Notes: generated by a model from the letters alone, not told the origin. 36,321 nucleotides of DNA from an uncultured Bacteroidia bacterium (GCA_902767725.1 CACXIM010000028.1:1-36321); one strand, 5' to 3'. Positions 22,090 through 31,541 are shown, counted from the stretch's first letter. Program-made: numbers and translations.

Positions 22090-24117
22090 ATGAAGAATAG
22101 CATTATAGTCCTACTATTTGTTTTTCTGTCGATGACGGTCGCAGCCCAGACCTTCACCGACAGCAACCTGCCCATCGTAGTCATCGATACCGACGGAGGT
22201 GCCAGCATCCCTGATGAGCCAAAGGTGTTGGCCACGATGAAGATCATTTGGCATCAGGATGGCTCGCGCAACTACATGAGCGACATCGACAACCCCGAAT
22301 TTCTCAACTACGACGGACGCATCGGCATCGAGCGGCGTGGCTATTCCTCGCAGATGGTTTCGGACAAGAAGCCTTACGGCCTGACGACGCTCCAAGACGA
22401 CAATGTCTCAAACAACAATGTCAGTCTCTTCGGGATGCCTGCCGAAAACGACTGGATCCTCAATCCCTTGGCATACGACCAAACTGGGATGCGCGACGTG
22501 TTGGCCTACGAGTTGTCGAACCAAATCGGCCAATACGCCTCACGAAGCCAGTATTGCGAGGTGGTCCTCAATGGCAATTACCGAGGCCTTTATGTCTTTA
22601 TGGAGAAAATCAAGGTCGACAAAAACCGTGTCAACATTGAGAAGATGGACGAAACCTGCAACCAACCGCCTGAGGTAACTGGAGGCTACATCGTGCAAGC
22701 CAACCGCGGCGACTACGACCCTGTGGCATGGACCATGCAGACCTATCTCATGAGTTGGTGGTGGCCCGTCTACACCGAGTTTCTTCACCATTACCCCAAA
22801 CACGAAAACATCACCAGCGAACAGAACGACTATATCCACGGCGTGTTCCTCGACCTTGAATCAGTGGCGCACGATTATGACACCGACATCACAACAGGCA
22901 TTCCTTCAGTCATCGACATTCCTTCTTTCGTCGATTTCATGATCATGGCCGAGTTCACTTCCAATGTCGATGTGTATCACCTCAGCACCTTTTTCCACAA
23001 GGATCGTTGTAGCAAGCTGCGGGCAGGCCCTATTTGGGACTATAACCTTGCCTTCGGTTACGATGCTTTTGGCAACCGGAGTGGTTACGATGTGTGGCAG
23101 TTCGACAACCAAGACAACACGGGACCGCGGTTTTGGAAAGACCTGTTCGACACGGATGTGTTCCGTTGCTATTTTGCCAAACGCTGGTTTGAATTGACAG
23201 ATGAAGGTATGCCTTTGGATTACGACCGCATCTGCAACCGCATCGATGAGATTGATGCTGTCATCGCTGAAGCTATCGTCCGCGACAATCAGCGCTGGAA
23301 TCAGATGAACCAACACACCCAGTATGTGAACAATATGAAGAACTGGCTGCAGCAACGCATCAACTGGCTGAACAGCCATATCGGCTCTACCCAAGGTTGT
23401 TCCGATGTCGACCTGCCGCCTTTGGTCATCTCCAAAATCCATTACCACCCCCAAGACTGGTGGAGCATCGACGGTGACCTCCTCGAGTTCGTCGAAATCA
23501 CCAACAACGGCGATGTGGAGGTGGACTTGACGGGCATCTATTTCCGCGAGTTGGGTCTCACTTATCAATTCCCTGATGGTGCGCATCTTGCTGGTCGACA
23601 ATCTGTTGTGATTTGTTCTGATTCTTTGTTGTTTAGCGAATACTATGGTATCACGCCCTTTGGCCAATACATGCGCAAGCTCGACAACAAGTCGGAAAAC
23701 CTAGTGCTAGTCGACGCTTGGGGCAACATCATCGATCAAGTGCAATACTACGACAGCGAGCCGTGGCCCACGGAAGCCGACGGGAATGGGCCATTCCTCC
23801 AACTCAAGGATTTGGACAGCGACAATAGTTTGGCTGAGAATTGGACAATCAGCTACGACCTAACGGGCATTGAGGAAGAGCCTCTTGGGTTGGCGCACCT
23901 CTATCCTAATCCCACTTCGGGAATGATTCGCATTACCTTATCAGAAAACGCCATCCGTTGCCAAATTGTTGATTTGATGGGCGATATGTTACAAGAAACA
24001 TCGCCTTCAAGTCCTGACTTTGAGCTGGATTTGAGCGGATTGCCTTCTGGGATGTATTTGGTGAAGTTGCAGTTTGCTGATGGGAAGATGGCTTTCAAGA
24101 AAGTTGTTAAACAATAG
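22090..24117 (+). CDS. CotH-kinase-family secreted protein with lamin-tail and T9SS sorting domains
   Basis: A 675-residue protein. Signal peptide 1-19 (...TVAA|Q). Residues about 45-410 form a CotH kinase domain: RIGIERRGYSSQ, KKPYGL, ENDWILNPLAYDQT, and the signature GPIWDYNLAFGYD (313-325) with the catalytic-type Asp. Residues about 440-575 form a lamin-tail domain (LEFVEITNNGDVEVDLTGIYF). Residues about 600-675 are a type IX sorting domain (YPNPTSGMIRITL, then SGLPSGMYLVKL, KKVVK). It is therefore exported and attached to the surface by T9SS. CotH proteins are atypical protein kinases in Bacillus; the substrate here is unknown. Confidence 0.9.
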   Translation: MKNSIIVLLFVFLSMTVAAQTFTDSNLPIVVIDTDGGASIPDEPKVLATMKIIWHQDGSRNYMSDIDNPEFLNYDGRIGIERRGYSSQMVSDKKPYGLTTLQDDNVSNNNVSLFGMPAENDWILNPLAYDQTGMRDVLAYELSNQIGQYASRSQYCEVVLNGNYRGLYVFMEKIKVDKNRVNIEKMDETCNQPPEVTGGYIVQANRGDYDPVAWTMQTYLMSWWWPVYTEFLHHYPKHENITSEQNDYIHGVFLDLESVAHDYDTDITTGIPSVIDIPSFVDFMIMAEFTSNVDVYHLSTFFHKDRCSKLRAGPIWDYNLAFGYDAFGNRSGYDVWQFDNQDNTGPRFWKDLFDTDVFRCYFAKRWFELTDEGMPLDYDRICNRIDEIDAVIAEAIVRDNQRWNQMNQHTQYVNNMKNWLQQRINWLNSHIGSTQGCSDVDLPPLVISKIHYHPQDWWSIDGDLLEFVEITNNGDVEVDLTGIYFRELGLTYQFPDGAHLAGRQSVVICSDSLLFSEYYGITPFGQYMRKLDNKSENLVLVDAWGNIIDQVQYYDSEPWPTEADGNGPFLQLKDLDSDNSLAENWTISYDLTGIEEEPLGLAHLYPNPTSGMIRITLSENAIRCQIVDLMGDMLQETSPSSPDFELDLSGLPSGMYLVKLQFADGKMAFKKVVKQ

Positions 24118-24153
24118 AATGCTGTTCGTGCCGTTCGATCGTTCGTGTTGTTC

Positions 24154-24295
24154 GGTCGGATTTGCAATCCGACCGCATCGAACTTGCGGATTTGTAATCC
24201 GCTTAACAACAAAAACAACATAAACATTTGATAAACATAAATTTATCGGATTACAAATCCTTATATTCACAACCGGCGGATTGCAAATCCGCCGG
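24154..24295. repeat. Four GGATT-N3-AATCC palindromes between convergent genes
   Basis: The copies are 24154-24174 (9-bp perfect arms, centre TGC), 24186-24202 (7-bp arms, centre TGT), 24248-24260 (5-bp arms, centre ACA) and 24273-24295 (10-bp arms, centre GCA). All share GGATT-N3-AATCC with differing outer bases. They fill the 209-bp gap between the CotH gene and recJ, which converge. They may act as terminators, but no T-runs follow. Confidence 0.8.
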
Positions 24296-24326
24296 AACTA
24301 TAGCCGGATTAAACCTGATTTTGAAT

Positions 24327-26105
24327 TTACAACTCCTCCGCAAACTTAATGTCCTTCACATTAAGTTGCAAGTTGGTCTTGCCCTGCCAAGTGTTGTATT
24401 CCAGATGGTAGCAGATGCTGAAAGGCTCGCCGTTGTGGATGCGGTCGAAGAGGTCGCCCTTTTGGAAGGCGATGCCCGAGAAGGGTGCCACACCTTGTTC
24501 GGCGTCGCCTACCTGCGACACGGTGAGTTTCAGGTGACGGTGGCCGCCCACGGGACGTGAGCCACCTGCGTCAATGACGTTATCGGTCCAAAACACGGGT
24601 GCCATGTTGCCCGGACCGAAAGGCGCAAACTGGTTGAGGATGCGCATGAACTTAGGTGTGATGTCGGCGAACTTGATCTTCAAGTCCACTTCAAGCTCTG
24701 GAACAAAGTCTTCGTCGATAAGGTGTTCGCTGACATAGGCTTCGAAACGGCGACGGAACTCGGGCAGGTTTTCGGGCTTCATCGACAGACCTGCGGCGTA
24801 TTTATGGCCACCAAAGTGCTCGAGCAGGTCGGAGCAATGGTCGATGGCATCATAGATGTCGAAGCTCTTGATGGAGCGTGCCGAGCCGGTGACCAAGCCG
24901 TTGGCGCGGGTCAGGACGATGGTGGGGCGGTAATAGTAATCGGTGAGGCGTGAGGCCACGATGCCGATGACGCCACGATGCCATCTCTCGTTGAAGACCA
25001 CGGTGCTCTTGGCTTCCTTCAGCTCTTGGTCGGCATCAATCATGCCGAGGGCTTCCTCAGTGATGCGGTTGTCGAACTCGCGACGCTCGTCGTTGAGGTC
25101 GTTGATGGAGGCGGCTAGTTTTTCGGCGTGTTCCTTCTTGTCGGCGATGAGCAGGCGCACCGAGTCGGAGGCCTTGGCGATGCGTCCCGCAGCGTTGATG
25201 CGAGGTCCGATGAGGAAGACCAAGTCGCTGATGGTCAGCTCTCTAGTGAGCACGTTTTCGTCTTCGTCCAGCTGGTCTTCGTCACGGCGGTAGATGTTGG
25301 CGTGTTGCAGGATGGCCTCGATGCCCGGACGCGGTTTCTTGTTGAGTTGCTTCAAGCCGAAGTAGGCCAGCACGCGGTTTTCGCCCGTGATGGGCACGAT
25401 GTCGGCGGCAATGCTCACGGCGAGGAAGTCGAGCAGTTCATACACCTCTTCGATGGTGCCGTAGCCCTTCATCGAGAGGGCGGTGACCAGCTTGAAGCCC
25501 ACGCCACAGCCCGAGAGCTCGTCGTAAGGATAGTTGCAGTCGGGGCGCTTGGCGTCGAGCACGGCCACGGCATCGGGGATGACATCGCCAGCGCGGTGGT
25601 GGTCGCAGATGATGAAGTCGACGCCTTTGGCGTTGGCGTATTCGATGCGTTCCACGGCCTTGATGCCGCAGTCGAGGGCGATGACAAGCTTGAAGCCGTT
25701 GTCAGCCGCATAGTCGATACCTTTGTAGGAGATGCCGTAGCCTTCCTCGTAGCGGTCGGGGATATAGAACTCGATTTTCTTCTTTTTGAAGAAGCGCTTC
25801 AAGTAAGTGTAAACCACCGCCACGGCTGTCGTGCCGTCCACGTCGTAGTCGCCGTAGATCAGCACCTTCTCGCCATCGTTGATGGCGCGGATGACCCTTT
25901 CCACGGCTTTGTCCATGTCCTTCATGAGGAAGGGATCGTGGAGTTGGGAGAGGGAAGGACGGAAGAATGTTTTGGCCTCCTCGTAGTTTGTAATTCCGCG
26001 TTGGACAAGCAAAGTGGCAAGGTTCTCATCGATATTGAGCACCTTGACAATTTCGGCAACTTGCTGTTTGTCAACAGGTTGGTTTAAAATCCACTTTGTT
26101 TCCAT
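24327..26105 (-). CDS. recJ: Single-stranded-DNA-specific exonuclease RecJ
   Basis: A 592-residue 5'-3' exonuclease of the RecF pathway and mismatch repair. DHH-family motifs: GDYDVDGTTA (85-94, with Asp86, Asp88 and Asp90), Asp145 in ALDCG, CDHH (167-170), and the DHHA1 glycine motif FGGHKYAAGLSM. Residues about 465-592 are the RecJ OB-like domain. Length is normal for Bacteroidales. The start METKWILNQP follows a non-coding A/T-rich region shared with the divergent purH. Confidence 0.96.
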   Translation of the reverse strand: METKWILNQPVDKQQVAEIVKVLNIDENLATLLVQRGITNYEEAKTFFRPSLSQLHDPFLMKDMDKAVERVIRAINDGEKVLIYGDYDVDGTTAVAVVYTYLKRFFKKKKIEFYIPDRYEEGYGISYKGIDYAADNGFKLVIALDCGIKAVERIEYANAKGVDFIICDHHRAGDVIPDAVAVLDAKRPDCNYPYDELSGCGVGFKLVTALSMKGYGTIEEVYELLDFLAVSIAADIVPITGENRVLAYFGLKQLNKKPRPGIEAILQHANIYRRDEDQLDEDENVLTRELTISDLVFLIGPRINAAGRIAKASDSVRLLIADKKEHAEKLAASINDLNDERREFDNRITEEALGMIDADQELKEAKSTVVFNERWHRGVIGIVASRLTDYYYRPTIVLTRANGLVTGSARSIKSFDIYDAIDHCSDLLEHFGGHKYAAGLSMKPENLPEFRRRFEAYVSEHLIDEDFVPELEVDLKIKFADITPKFMRILNQFAPFGPGNMAPVFWTDNVIDAGGSRPVGGHRHLKLTVSQVGDAEQGVAPFSGIAFQKGDLFDRIHNGEPFSICYHLEYNTWQGKTNLQLNVKDIKFAEEL

Positions 26106-26299
26106 CCACGTAGTTTTGAATCGGTAAAAATAATAAGAAAAACAATACGGAAAACGTGAATTTGTAGTTTATACTCAACTTTTCTTTTATAACATTCATT
26201 TTCAGCGGATTATTTATTCGCTTTTTTGTTGTATTCTACATAACAATTCAATTTTCAAAAAGGCGTGAATTGTTGAAAAATATGTTCAAAAAAAATGCT

Positions 26300-26329
26300 T
26301 TTGGCTCTTGCGCGGTGTGCATATTTTTG
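26300..26329 (+). promoter_or_regulatory. Promoter of purH
   Basis: TTTG (26300-26303), an 18-nt spacer and TATTTTTG (26322-26329) closely match the Bacteroidota vegetative consensus TTTG-N19-TAnnTTTG. The predicted leader is about 33 nt, too short for a purine riboswitch. Confidence 0.7.
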
Positions 26330-26367
26330 GTATTCTTGCAGTTTAAAATCACTTAAACTTTCTACCC

Positions 26368-27885
26368 TTGAAAAAGATTAAAACTGCTTTAATATCAGTA
26401 TTTTATAAAACGGGCATCGACACCATCGTCGACTTGTTGAAGCAAAATGGCGTGCAGATTTACTCCACGGGAGGCACGTACGATTTCATCAAGCCGTTGG
26501 ACCCCTCGGTGAAGACCGTCGAGTCGCTCACGGGCTATCCGTCCATCTTGGGCGGTCGCGTGAAGACCCTCCATCCCAAAGTGTTTGGCGGCATTCTGGG
26601 TCGCACTCAGCTTGAGTCCGACCAGAAGGAAATGCAGGAGTATGACATCCCGCCATTCGACCTCGTCATCGTCGACCTCTATCCTTTCGAGGAAACCGTG
26701 GCCAAGACCGAAGATGCCTCTGCCATTATTGAGAAGATCGACATCGGTGGCATCTCCCTCATTCGCGCCGGCGCGAAGAACTTCAACGATGTACTGATTG
26801 TGCCTTCACAAAAATACTATGGCGAGCTCATCCAGCTGCTCAAAGACCAGCAGGGTGAGACCTCCCTTGACGACCGCCGCCGTTTTGCAGCCTATGCCTT
26901 TGGCGTGAGCTCGCACTACGACAGTGCCATCATGAACTGGTTTACGAAAAATGATGACACCAAGCCGCTGCGCATTACCGAAGAAGAAGGTACTGCTTTG
27001 CGTTATGGCGAAAACCCGCACCAGAAGGGCACCTTCTATGGCGATTTGGATGCGATGTTCGAAAAGCTGCATGGCAAGGAATTGTCGTACAACAACTTGC
27101 TTGACCTCGACGCAGGCCTCAACCTCATCCGTGAGTTCGACGAGCCTACCTTCGCCATCCTCAAGCACAACAATCCCTGTGGCATTGCTTGTCGCCCGAC
27201 TGTGAAAGAAGCCTATCTCGCAGCTTTGGCAGGCGACCCTGTGTCGGCCTTTGGTGGCGTGCTGGTGTGCAACCGCCCCATTGACCTCGAAGCGGCTGAG
27301 GAGATCAACAAGCTCTTCATCGAAGTCATCGTGGCACCCAAGTATGAAGACGGCGTGCTCGACCTGCTCTTCTCGAAGAAAAACCGTGTGGTGCTTCGCC
27401 TCAAGGCCGACCTCTATAGACCCCAAACGGTGAAGACTGCCTTGAATGGCTTCCTCGTGCAAGACCGTGACCTTCACACCGAAACGGCTGAAGATTTCAA
27501 AGTCATTACCACCAAGGCACCTGCTGCCGAAGAAGTGACAGACATGATTTTCGCCAACAAAATTGTGAAGCACAGCCGCTCCAATGCCATCGTCCTTGCC
27601 AAAGGCAAGCAACTCTATGCCTCAGGCATCGGGCAGACCTCGCGTGTGGATGCCCTGCGCCAAGCCATCGAGAAAGCCCGTTCGTTCGACTTCGACCTCA
27701 AAGGTGCCGTCTTGGCTTCCGATGCTTTCTTCCCCTTCAAGGACTGCGTCGAATTGGCCCACGAGGCGGGTATCACTGCCATCGTGCAACCTGGCGGCTC
27801 GGTGCGCGACCAAGAATCCATCGACTGCTGCAACGAACACGGCATCGGCATGGTGTTTACGGGATATAGACATTTTAGACATTAA
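26368..27885 (+). CDS. purH: Bifunctional AICAR transformylase/IMP cyclohydrolase PurH
   Basis: A 505-residue enzyme of the last two steps of IMP synthesis. The N-terminal MGS-like cyclohydrolase domain (residues 1-190) shows [28 protein letters not shown] and DLYPFEETV. The C-terminal transformylase domain shows [14 protein letters not shown], the substrate/catalytic block KHNNPCG, and [10 protein letters not shown]. The start is a TTG: the in-frame stop TAA lies five codons upstream and the first in-frame ATG would remove most of the first domain. It is the first gene of the cluster that continues with mreBCD, after a 91-bp spacer. Confidence 0.96.
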   Translation: MKKIKTALISVFYKTGIDTIVDLLKQNGVQIYSTGGTYDFIKPLDPSVKTVESLTGYPSILGGRVKTLHPKVFGGILGRTQLESDQKEMQEYDIPPFDLVIVDLYPFEETVAKTEDASAIIEKIDIGGISLIRAGAKNFNDVLIVPSQKYYGELIQLLKDQQGETSLDDRRRFAAYAFGVSSHYDSAIMNWFTKNDDTKPLRITEEEGTALRYGENPHQKGTFYGDLDAMFEKLHGKELSYNNLLDLDAGLNLIREFDEPTFAILKHNNPCGIACRPTVKEAYLAALAGDPVSAFGGVLVCNRPIDLEAAEEINKLFIEVIVAPKYEDGVLDLLFSKKNRVVLRLKADLYRPQTVKTALNGFLVQDRDLHTETAEDFKVITTKAPAAEEVTDMIFANKIVKHSRSNAIVLAKGKQLYASGIGQTSRVDALRQAIEKARSFDFDLKGAVLASDAFFPFKDCVELAHEAGITAIVQPGGSVRDQESIDCCNEHGIGMVFTGYRHFRH

Positions 27886-27897
27886 CGAATGATGATG

Positions 27898-27925
27898 GTA
27901 GAGACGCGCCACGGCACGTCTCTAC
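27898..27925. repeat. GTAGAGACG hairpin between purH and mreB
   Basis: GTAGAGACG (27898-27906) pairs perfectly with CGTCTCTAC (27917-27925) around a 10-nt G/C-rich loop. Hairpins of this wording are a widespread dispersed repeat type. After it come short tandem-like words GACAACTGA / CAACTAACAACTT up to the mreB start. Confidence 0.65.
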
Positions 27926-27976
27926 AAAGGAACAATTAACTGACAACTGAACAACTGACAACTAACAACTTAAAAA

Positions 27977-28999
27977 ATGGGAGCATTTTCATTCCTCAAT
28001 AAAGAAATCGCTATTGACCTTGGTACGGCCAACACGATCATCATATACAACGACAAGGTAGTCGTTGACGAGCCTTCCATCGTGGCCCTGCAGCGCGACA
28101 CGAAGAAAATCATCGCTGTCGGAAAGCGCGCCATGATGATGCACGGCAAGACCCACGAAAACATCAAGACCATCCGCCCGCTGCGCGACGGTGTTATTGC
28201 CGACTTCCAAGCCGCAGAATACATGATGCGCGAGATGATCAAGATGATCAATTTCAAGAACACCTTGTTTCCGCCCAGCCTGAAGATGGTCATCTGCATT
28301 CCTTCGGGTATCACCGAGGTGGAGGAGCGTGCCGTGAAGGACTCGGCAGAACAGGCTGGCGCCAAAGAGGTACGTCTGATTCACGAGCCCATGGCTGCTG
28401 CCATCGGTATCGGCATCGACGTGCTTGAGCCGACAGGTAACATGATTATCGACATCGGTGGCGGTACTTCCGAAATCGCCGTCATTGCCTTGGGTGGTAT
28501 TGTCAACAACAAGTCCATCCGTATTGCTGGTGACGACTTCACTGCCGATATCGAAGAATACATGCGTAAGCAGCACAACATCATCGTAGGTGAGCGCACT
28601 GCCGAACGCATCAAGATTGAGGTCGGTGCCGCTATCCCGCAGCTCGACAATCCGCCCGATGACTATGCCGTGCAAGGCCGTGACATGCTGACGGGTATCC
28701 CGAAGGAAATCCGCGTCAACTATGCCGAGATCGCTCACTGCCTCGACAAGAGCATCATGAAGATTGAGACCGCTGTGTTGAACGCCTTGGAGCAGACCCC
28801 GCCCGAGCTGTCGGCCGATATCTACCGCACGGGTATCTACCTCACCGGTGGTGGTGCTTTGCTGCGTGGCCTCGACAAGCGTCTCAACGCCAAGACCAAG
28901 TTGCCCATCCACGTGGCTGAAGACCCGCTGCGCGCCGTCGCCCGTGGTACCGGCATCGCCCTGAAGAACTTCGACAGATTCACCTTCTTGATCAAATAA
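27977..28999 (+). CDS. mreB: Rod-shape actin homologue MreB
   Basis: A 340-residue actin-like ATPase that organises the elongasome. Phosphate-1 loop IDLGTANT (13-20), conserved IPSG near residue 110, HEPMAAAIG, phosphate-2 loop IDIGGGTSEIAVI (158-170) and the adenosine motif LTGGGALLRGLD are all intact. The length is normal. The gene ends shortly before a repeat-rich leader (about 29000-29075) that separates it from mreC. Confidence 0.97.
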   Translation: MGAFSFLNKEIAIDLGTANTIIIYNDKVVVDEPSIVALQRDTKKIIAVGKRAMMMHGKTHENIKTIRPLRDGVIADFQAAEYMMREMIKMINFKNTLFPPSLKMVICIPSGITEVEERAVKDSAEQAGAKEVRLIHEPMAAAIGIGIDVLEPTGNMIIDIGGGTSEIAVIALGGIVNNKSIRIAGDDFTADIEEYMRKQHNIIVGERTAERIKIEVGAAIPQLDNPPDDYAVQGRDMLTGIPKEIRVNYAEIAHCLDKSIMKIETAVLNALEQTPPELSADIYRTGIYLTGGGALLRGLDKRLNAKTKLPIHVAEDPLRAVARGTGIALKNFDRFTFLIK

Positions 29000-29075
29000 G
29001 GACACGAGACTATTTGACACGAGACACGAGACATTAACTAAATCTCGAGTCTTGCATCTTGAAGTCTTGCGTCAA
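29000..29075. repeat. Mosaic repeat leader between mreB and mreC
   Basis: The segment is made of the words GACACGAGACT, TTGACACGAGACACGAGAC, AATCTCGAGTCTTGCATCTTGAAGTCTTGCGTC. The left half (GAGAC/ACGAGAC) is complementary to CTCGAGTCTTG in the right half. The words overlap with those in the other mosaic leaders (TTGACACGAGACT occurs at 5291-5303). It separates two genes that are normally closely coupled. Confidence 0.5.
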
Positions 29076-29085
29076 TGATAACGAC

Positions 29086-29901
29086 ATGAACAATCTTCGG
29101 CGTTTTATTCTGAAATATCACTTCGTCATCTTGTTCATCCTGCTCGAGGTGATTTCCATCTTACTGCTCGCCAATAGTCAACGCTTTCATCGCAATCGTA
29201 TGGTGAACACCACCAACGATGTCGTGGGCAAGATCTATGAGTGGGGTAGTGAGGTGGGCAACTATTTCCGTCTCAACAACGCCAACAAGCAATTGGCCGA
29301 AGAGAACGCCATGCTCCGCCAACAACTCTCCGTGATGTATGACACCACCACTTGTACCTATGACATCAACAAGGGTGACACCTTATTTAAATACATCCCT
29401 GCACAAGTTGTCAACAACAGCACCAATCAGGTCAACAACTACATCATCATCAACAAAGGTACAGTGGATGGCATTGAGCGTGACATGAGCGTCATTTCCA
29501 CCGATGGCATCGTAGGTGTGGTCACGGATGTCAGTCGCCACTATGCTTCCATCATGAGCTTGCTCCATAGTAAGTCTGTGGTTGGAGTCCGCATCAAAGA
29601 GAGCCAAGAACTCGCCAGCTTGAAGTGGGAGACCGCCAACTATCGCTATGGTATGGTTGAAGACATTCCCACCCACATCGTCTTAAAGCAAGGCGACACC
29701 ATTGTGACCAGTTCCCATTCCAATATCTTTCCAGAAGATTTGATGGTGGGCACTATAGAAGAGTTTTATCCCACTGCCGTTGATGCGTTGAACAAGGCCA
29801 AAATACGTTATGCCACCGACTTCGCTACGTTGAGACATGTGTATGTGATTAGAGATTTGCACAAACCCGAGCTCGATTCGCTCAAAGCCAGACTCCAATG
29901 A
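29086..29901 (+). CDS. mreC: Rod-shape-determining protein MreC
   Basis: A 271-residue protein: N-terminal membrane segment (about residues 8-28, FVILFILLEVISILLL), a coiled coil (about 55-80, NANKQLAEENAMLRQQL), then the beta-rich periplasmic MreC domain (NYIIINKGTVDGIERDMSV, GIVGVVTDVSRHYASIMSLLH). The frame is open back to a TTG at 29059, but MNNLRRFILKYHF at 29086 is the natural start. It forms the elongation complex with MreB and MreD. The gene ends 1 nt before the mreD start. Confidence 0.93.
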   Translation: MNNLRRFILKYHFVILFILLEVISILLLANSQRFHRNRMVNTTNDVVGKIYEWGSEVGNYFRLNNANKQLAEENAMLRQQLSVMYDTTTCTYDINKGDTLFKYIPAQVVNNSTNQVNNYIIINKGTVDGIERDMSVISTDGIVGVVTDVSRHYASIMSLLHSKSVVGVRIKESQELASLKWETANYRYGMVEDIPTHIVLKQGDTIVTSSHSNIFPEDLMVGTIEEFYPTAVDALNKAKIRYATDFATLRHVYVIRDLHKPELDSLKARLQ

Positions 29902-29902
29902 T

Positions 29903-30432
29903 ATGAACAAGACCGTGCTACAAATCATCCGTTTCGTCGTGCTCGTGCTCCTTCAGGTGCTGGTCATCAACCACTGGTCATCAACCATATCCGCCTGGGA
30001 GGGTATGTGCATCCATATATTTATTTGGTTTTCGTCATGCTGTTGCCCTTTAGCACTCCAAAATGGCAATTGTTGGTTTTGGGTTTTGCCATAGGGCTGA
30101 CCGTAGATCTGTTTACGGGTACACCTGGCCTTCACGCTGGGGCCACCACTTTGATGGCGTTTAGTCGTCCGTCCATTATCAAGTTGATTTCGGGCAACCA
30201 GAAATTCGAAAACATCACCGAGCCCAATATCAGTCAGTTGGGCGGACTATGGTTTTTCCGCTACGCGCTGTTTTTGGTGCTCATCCATCATTTTGCGCTG
30301 TTTTTCCTTGAGTCGTTCAGCTTCAGGCTCATCGGACAGGTCTTGCTGCGCATCCTGCTCAGCGTCCCCGTCTCCATCTTCCTCATCATGATGATCATGT
30401 ACATCTTCAAATCGGAAAAGAAAAGAGAATAA
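29903..30432 (+). pseudogene. mreD: mreD, frameshifted by a 14-bp tandem duplication
   Basis: The frame starting at 29903 reads MNKTVLQIIRFVVLVLLQVL-VINH and then changes to nonsense and ends at 30094. The remainder of an MreD protein (HPYIYLVFVMLLPF to YIFKSEKK) is in another frame up to 30432. The cause is visible: the 14-mer CTGGTCATCAACCA stands twice in a row (29960-29973, 29974-29987). Removing one copy gives VINHIRLGGYVHPYIYLVF without a break and a 171-residue protein of normal MreD length with several membrane segments. A GTG at 30007 could start a truncated product. It is either a real lesion, a revertible slippage state or an assembly error. Confidence 0.9.
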
Positions 30433-30452
30433 ATATAAACAACTAATTTACT

Positions 30453-31541
30453 ATGAAAAAAAACTTGTTATTCCTGCTTGCACTCGCGTTTGGCTTGACC
30501 GCCTGTAACGAGAGTGCCAATAGCTTTAAGGTCAATGTCAGTTTGGCCAATGCCAATGCCAAAACCGTTTACTTGCAGAAGTTTGTCAACAACGAGCCTG
30601 TCACCATCGACTCTGCTGTCGTCAACAACGACCAAGCTGTGTTGACAGCGCCCCTCGACGACCCGCAGATTCTTTATGCCCTGAGAGTGAAGGGCAGAAA
30701 AGGCTCGATGCCGTTCTTTGCCGACAACAAGGATGTTGTGTTTGTGGGCGATATGAACAACCCGCAAGATGTAGAAATCATGGCTTCGGAAACCCAAGCC
30801 GAGTTGGATGCCTACAACAAGCAGGTGAGCCAATTCGACACACAAATCTCTGAGCTGTATATCGCGATGCAGCAGGCCTTTAACAACGAAGACTCAATCC
30901 AAATGGACTCGCTCAACAAGGTTGGTACGGCACTGATGGAACAGCAGGACAATTTCCGTGACGAGTACATCAAAGCCCACCCTGAGAGCTTCGTCGCACA
31001 TTACATCCTCGATGGCGTGAAGCAGGACTATCCCGTCGACCAGCTGAAGGAAATGGTGGGTGCTTTCACCACCGAATCCATCTATCGTGACCACCTCAAT
31101 GAATACATCGCCTCACAAGAACGCTTGGAGATTGGTCAGCCATTCATCGATTTCACCTTGACGACCAAGGCCGGCGAGAAAGTCAGTCTTGCCGAGGTCA
31201 TTGCCAAAAACAAGATCACGATGGTCGACTTCTGGGCTTCGTGGTGCGGTCCTTGCCGTCATGAAAACCCCGTTGTGAAAGCCGCTTACGAGAAATTCCA
31301 TGAATTGGGTTTCGATGTCCTCAGTGTCAGTGTCGACCAGGACGAAGCCGCATGGCTGAAAGCCGTTGAGGAAGACGAACTGCCTTGGACGCAGGTGCGC
31401 GACAGCGAAAACAAAGCCAGCCAAGACTATATGATTTATTATATCCCTGCCAATTTCCTCTACGACCAGACTGGCACCATGGTGGCCAAAGGCTTGAGAG
31501 GCGAAGACTTGGAGGCTAAACTGTCTGAACTATTGAAATAA
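30453..31541 (+). CDS. TlpA-like thioredoxin lipoprotein with DUF4369-like N-terminus (CGPC)
   Basis: A 362-residue lipoprotein: signal peptide with lipobox LTAC (Cys18). A DUF4369-like beta domain (about 25-115) is followed by a helical linker (115-220) and a TlpA/AhpC-TSA thioredoxin fold (225-362) with WCGPC (Cys265, Cys268) and the cis-Pro region YYIPANFLYD. It is a periplasmic disulfide reductase/oxidoreductase anchored in a membrane. It starts 20 bp after the broken mreD, where mrdA is usually found. It is paralogous to the next gene. Confidence 0.9.
   Translation: MKKNLLFLLALAFGLTACNESANSFKVNVSLANANAKTVYLQKFVNNEPVTIDSAVVNNDQAVLTAPLDDPQILYALRVKGRKGSMPFFADNKDVVFVGDMNNPQDVEIMASETQAELDAYNKQVSQFDTQISELYIAMQQAFNNEDSIQMDSLNKVGTALMEQQDNFRDEYIKAHPESFVAHYILDGVKQDYPVDQLKEMVGAFTTESIYRDHLNEYIASQERLEIGQPFIDFTLTTKAGEKVSLAEVIAKNKITMVDFWASWCGPCRHENPVVKAAYEKFHELGFDVLSVSVDQDEAAWLKAVEEDELPWTQVRDSENKASQDYMIYYIPANFLYDQTGTMVAKGLRGEDLEAKLSELLK

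Noticed and set aside
25128-26087. A 319-residue plus-strand frame within recJ
   Set aside because: Antisense to conserved DHH exonuclease motifs; valine-rich shadow composition.
27989-29020. A 343-residue frame on the minus strand across mreB
   Set aside because: Antisense shadow of a well-conserved gene with strong codon bias; no independent motif.
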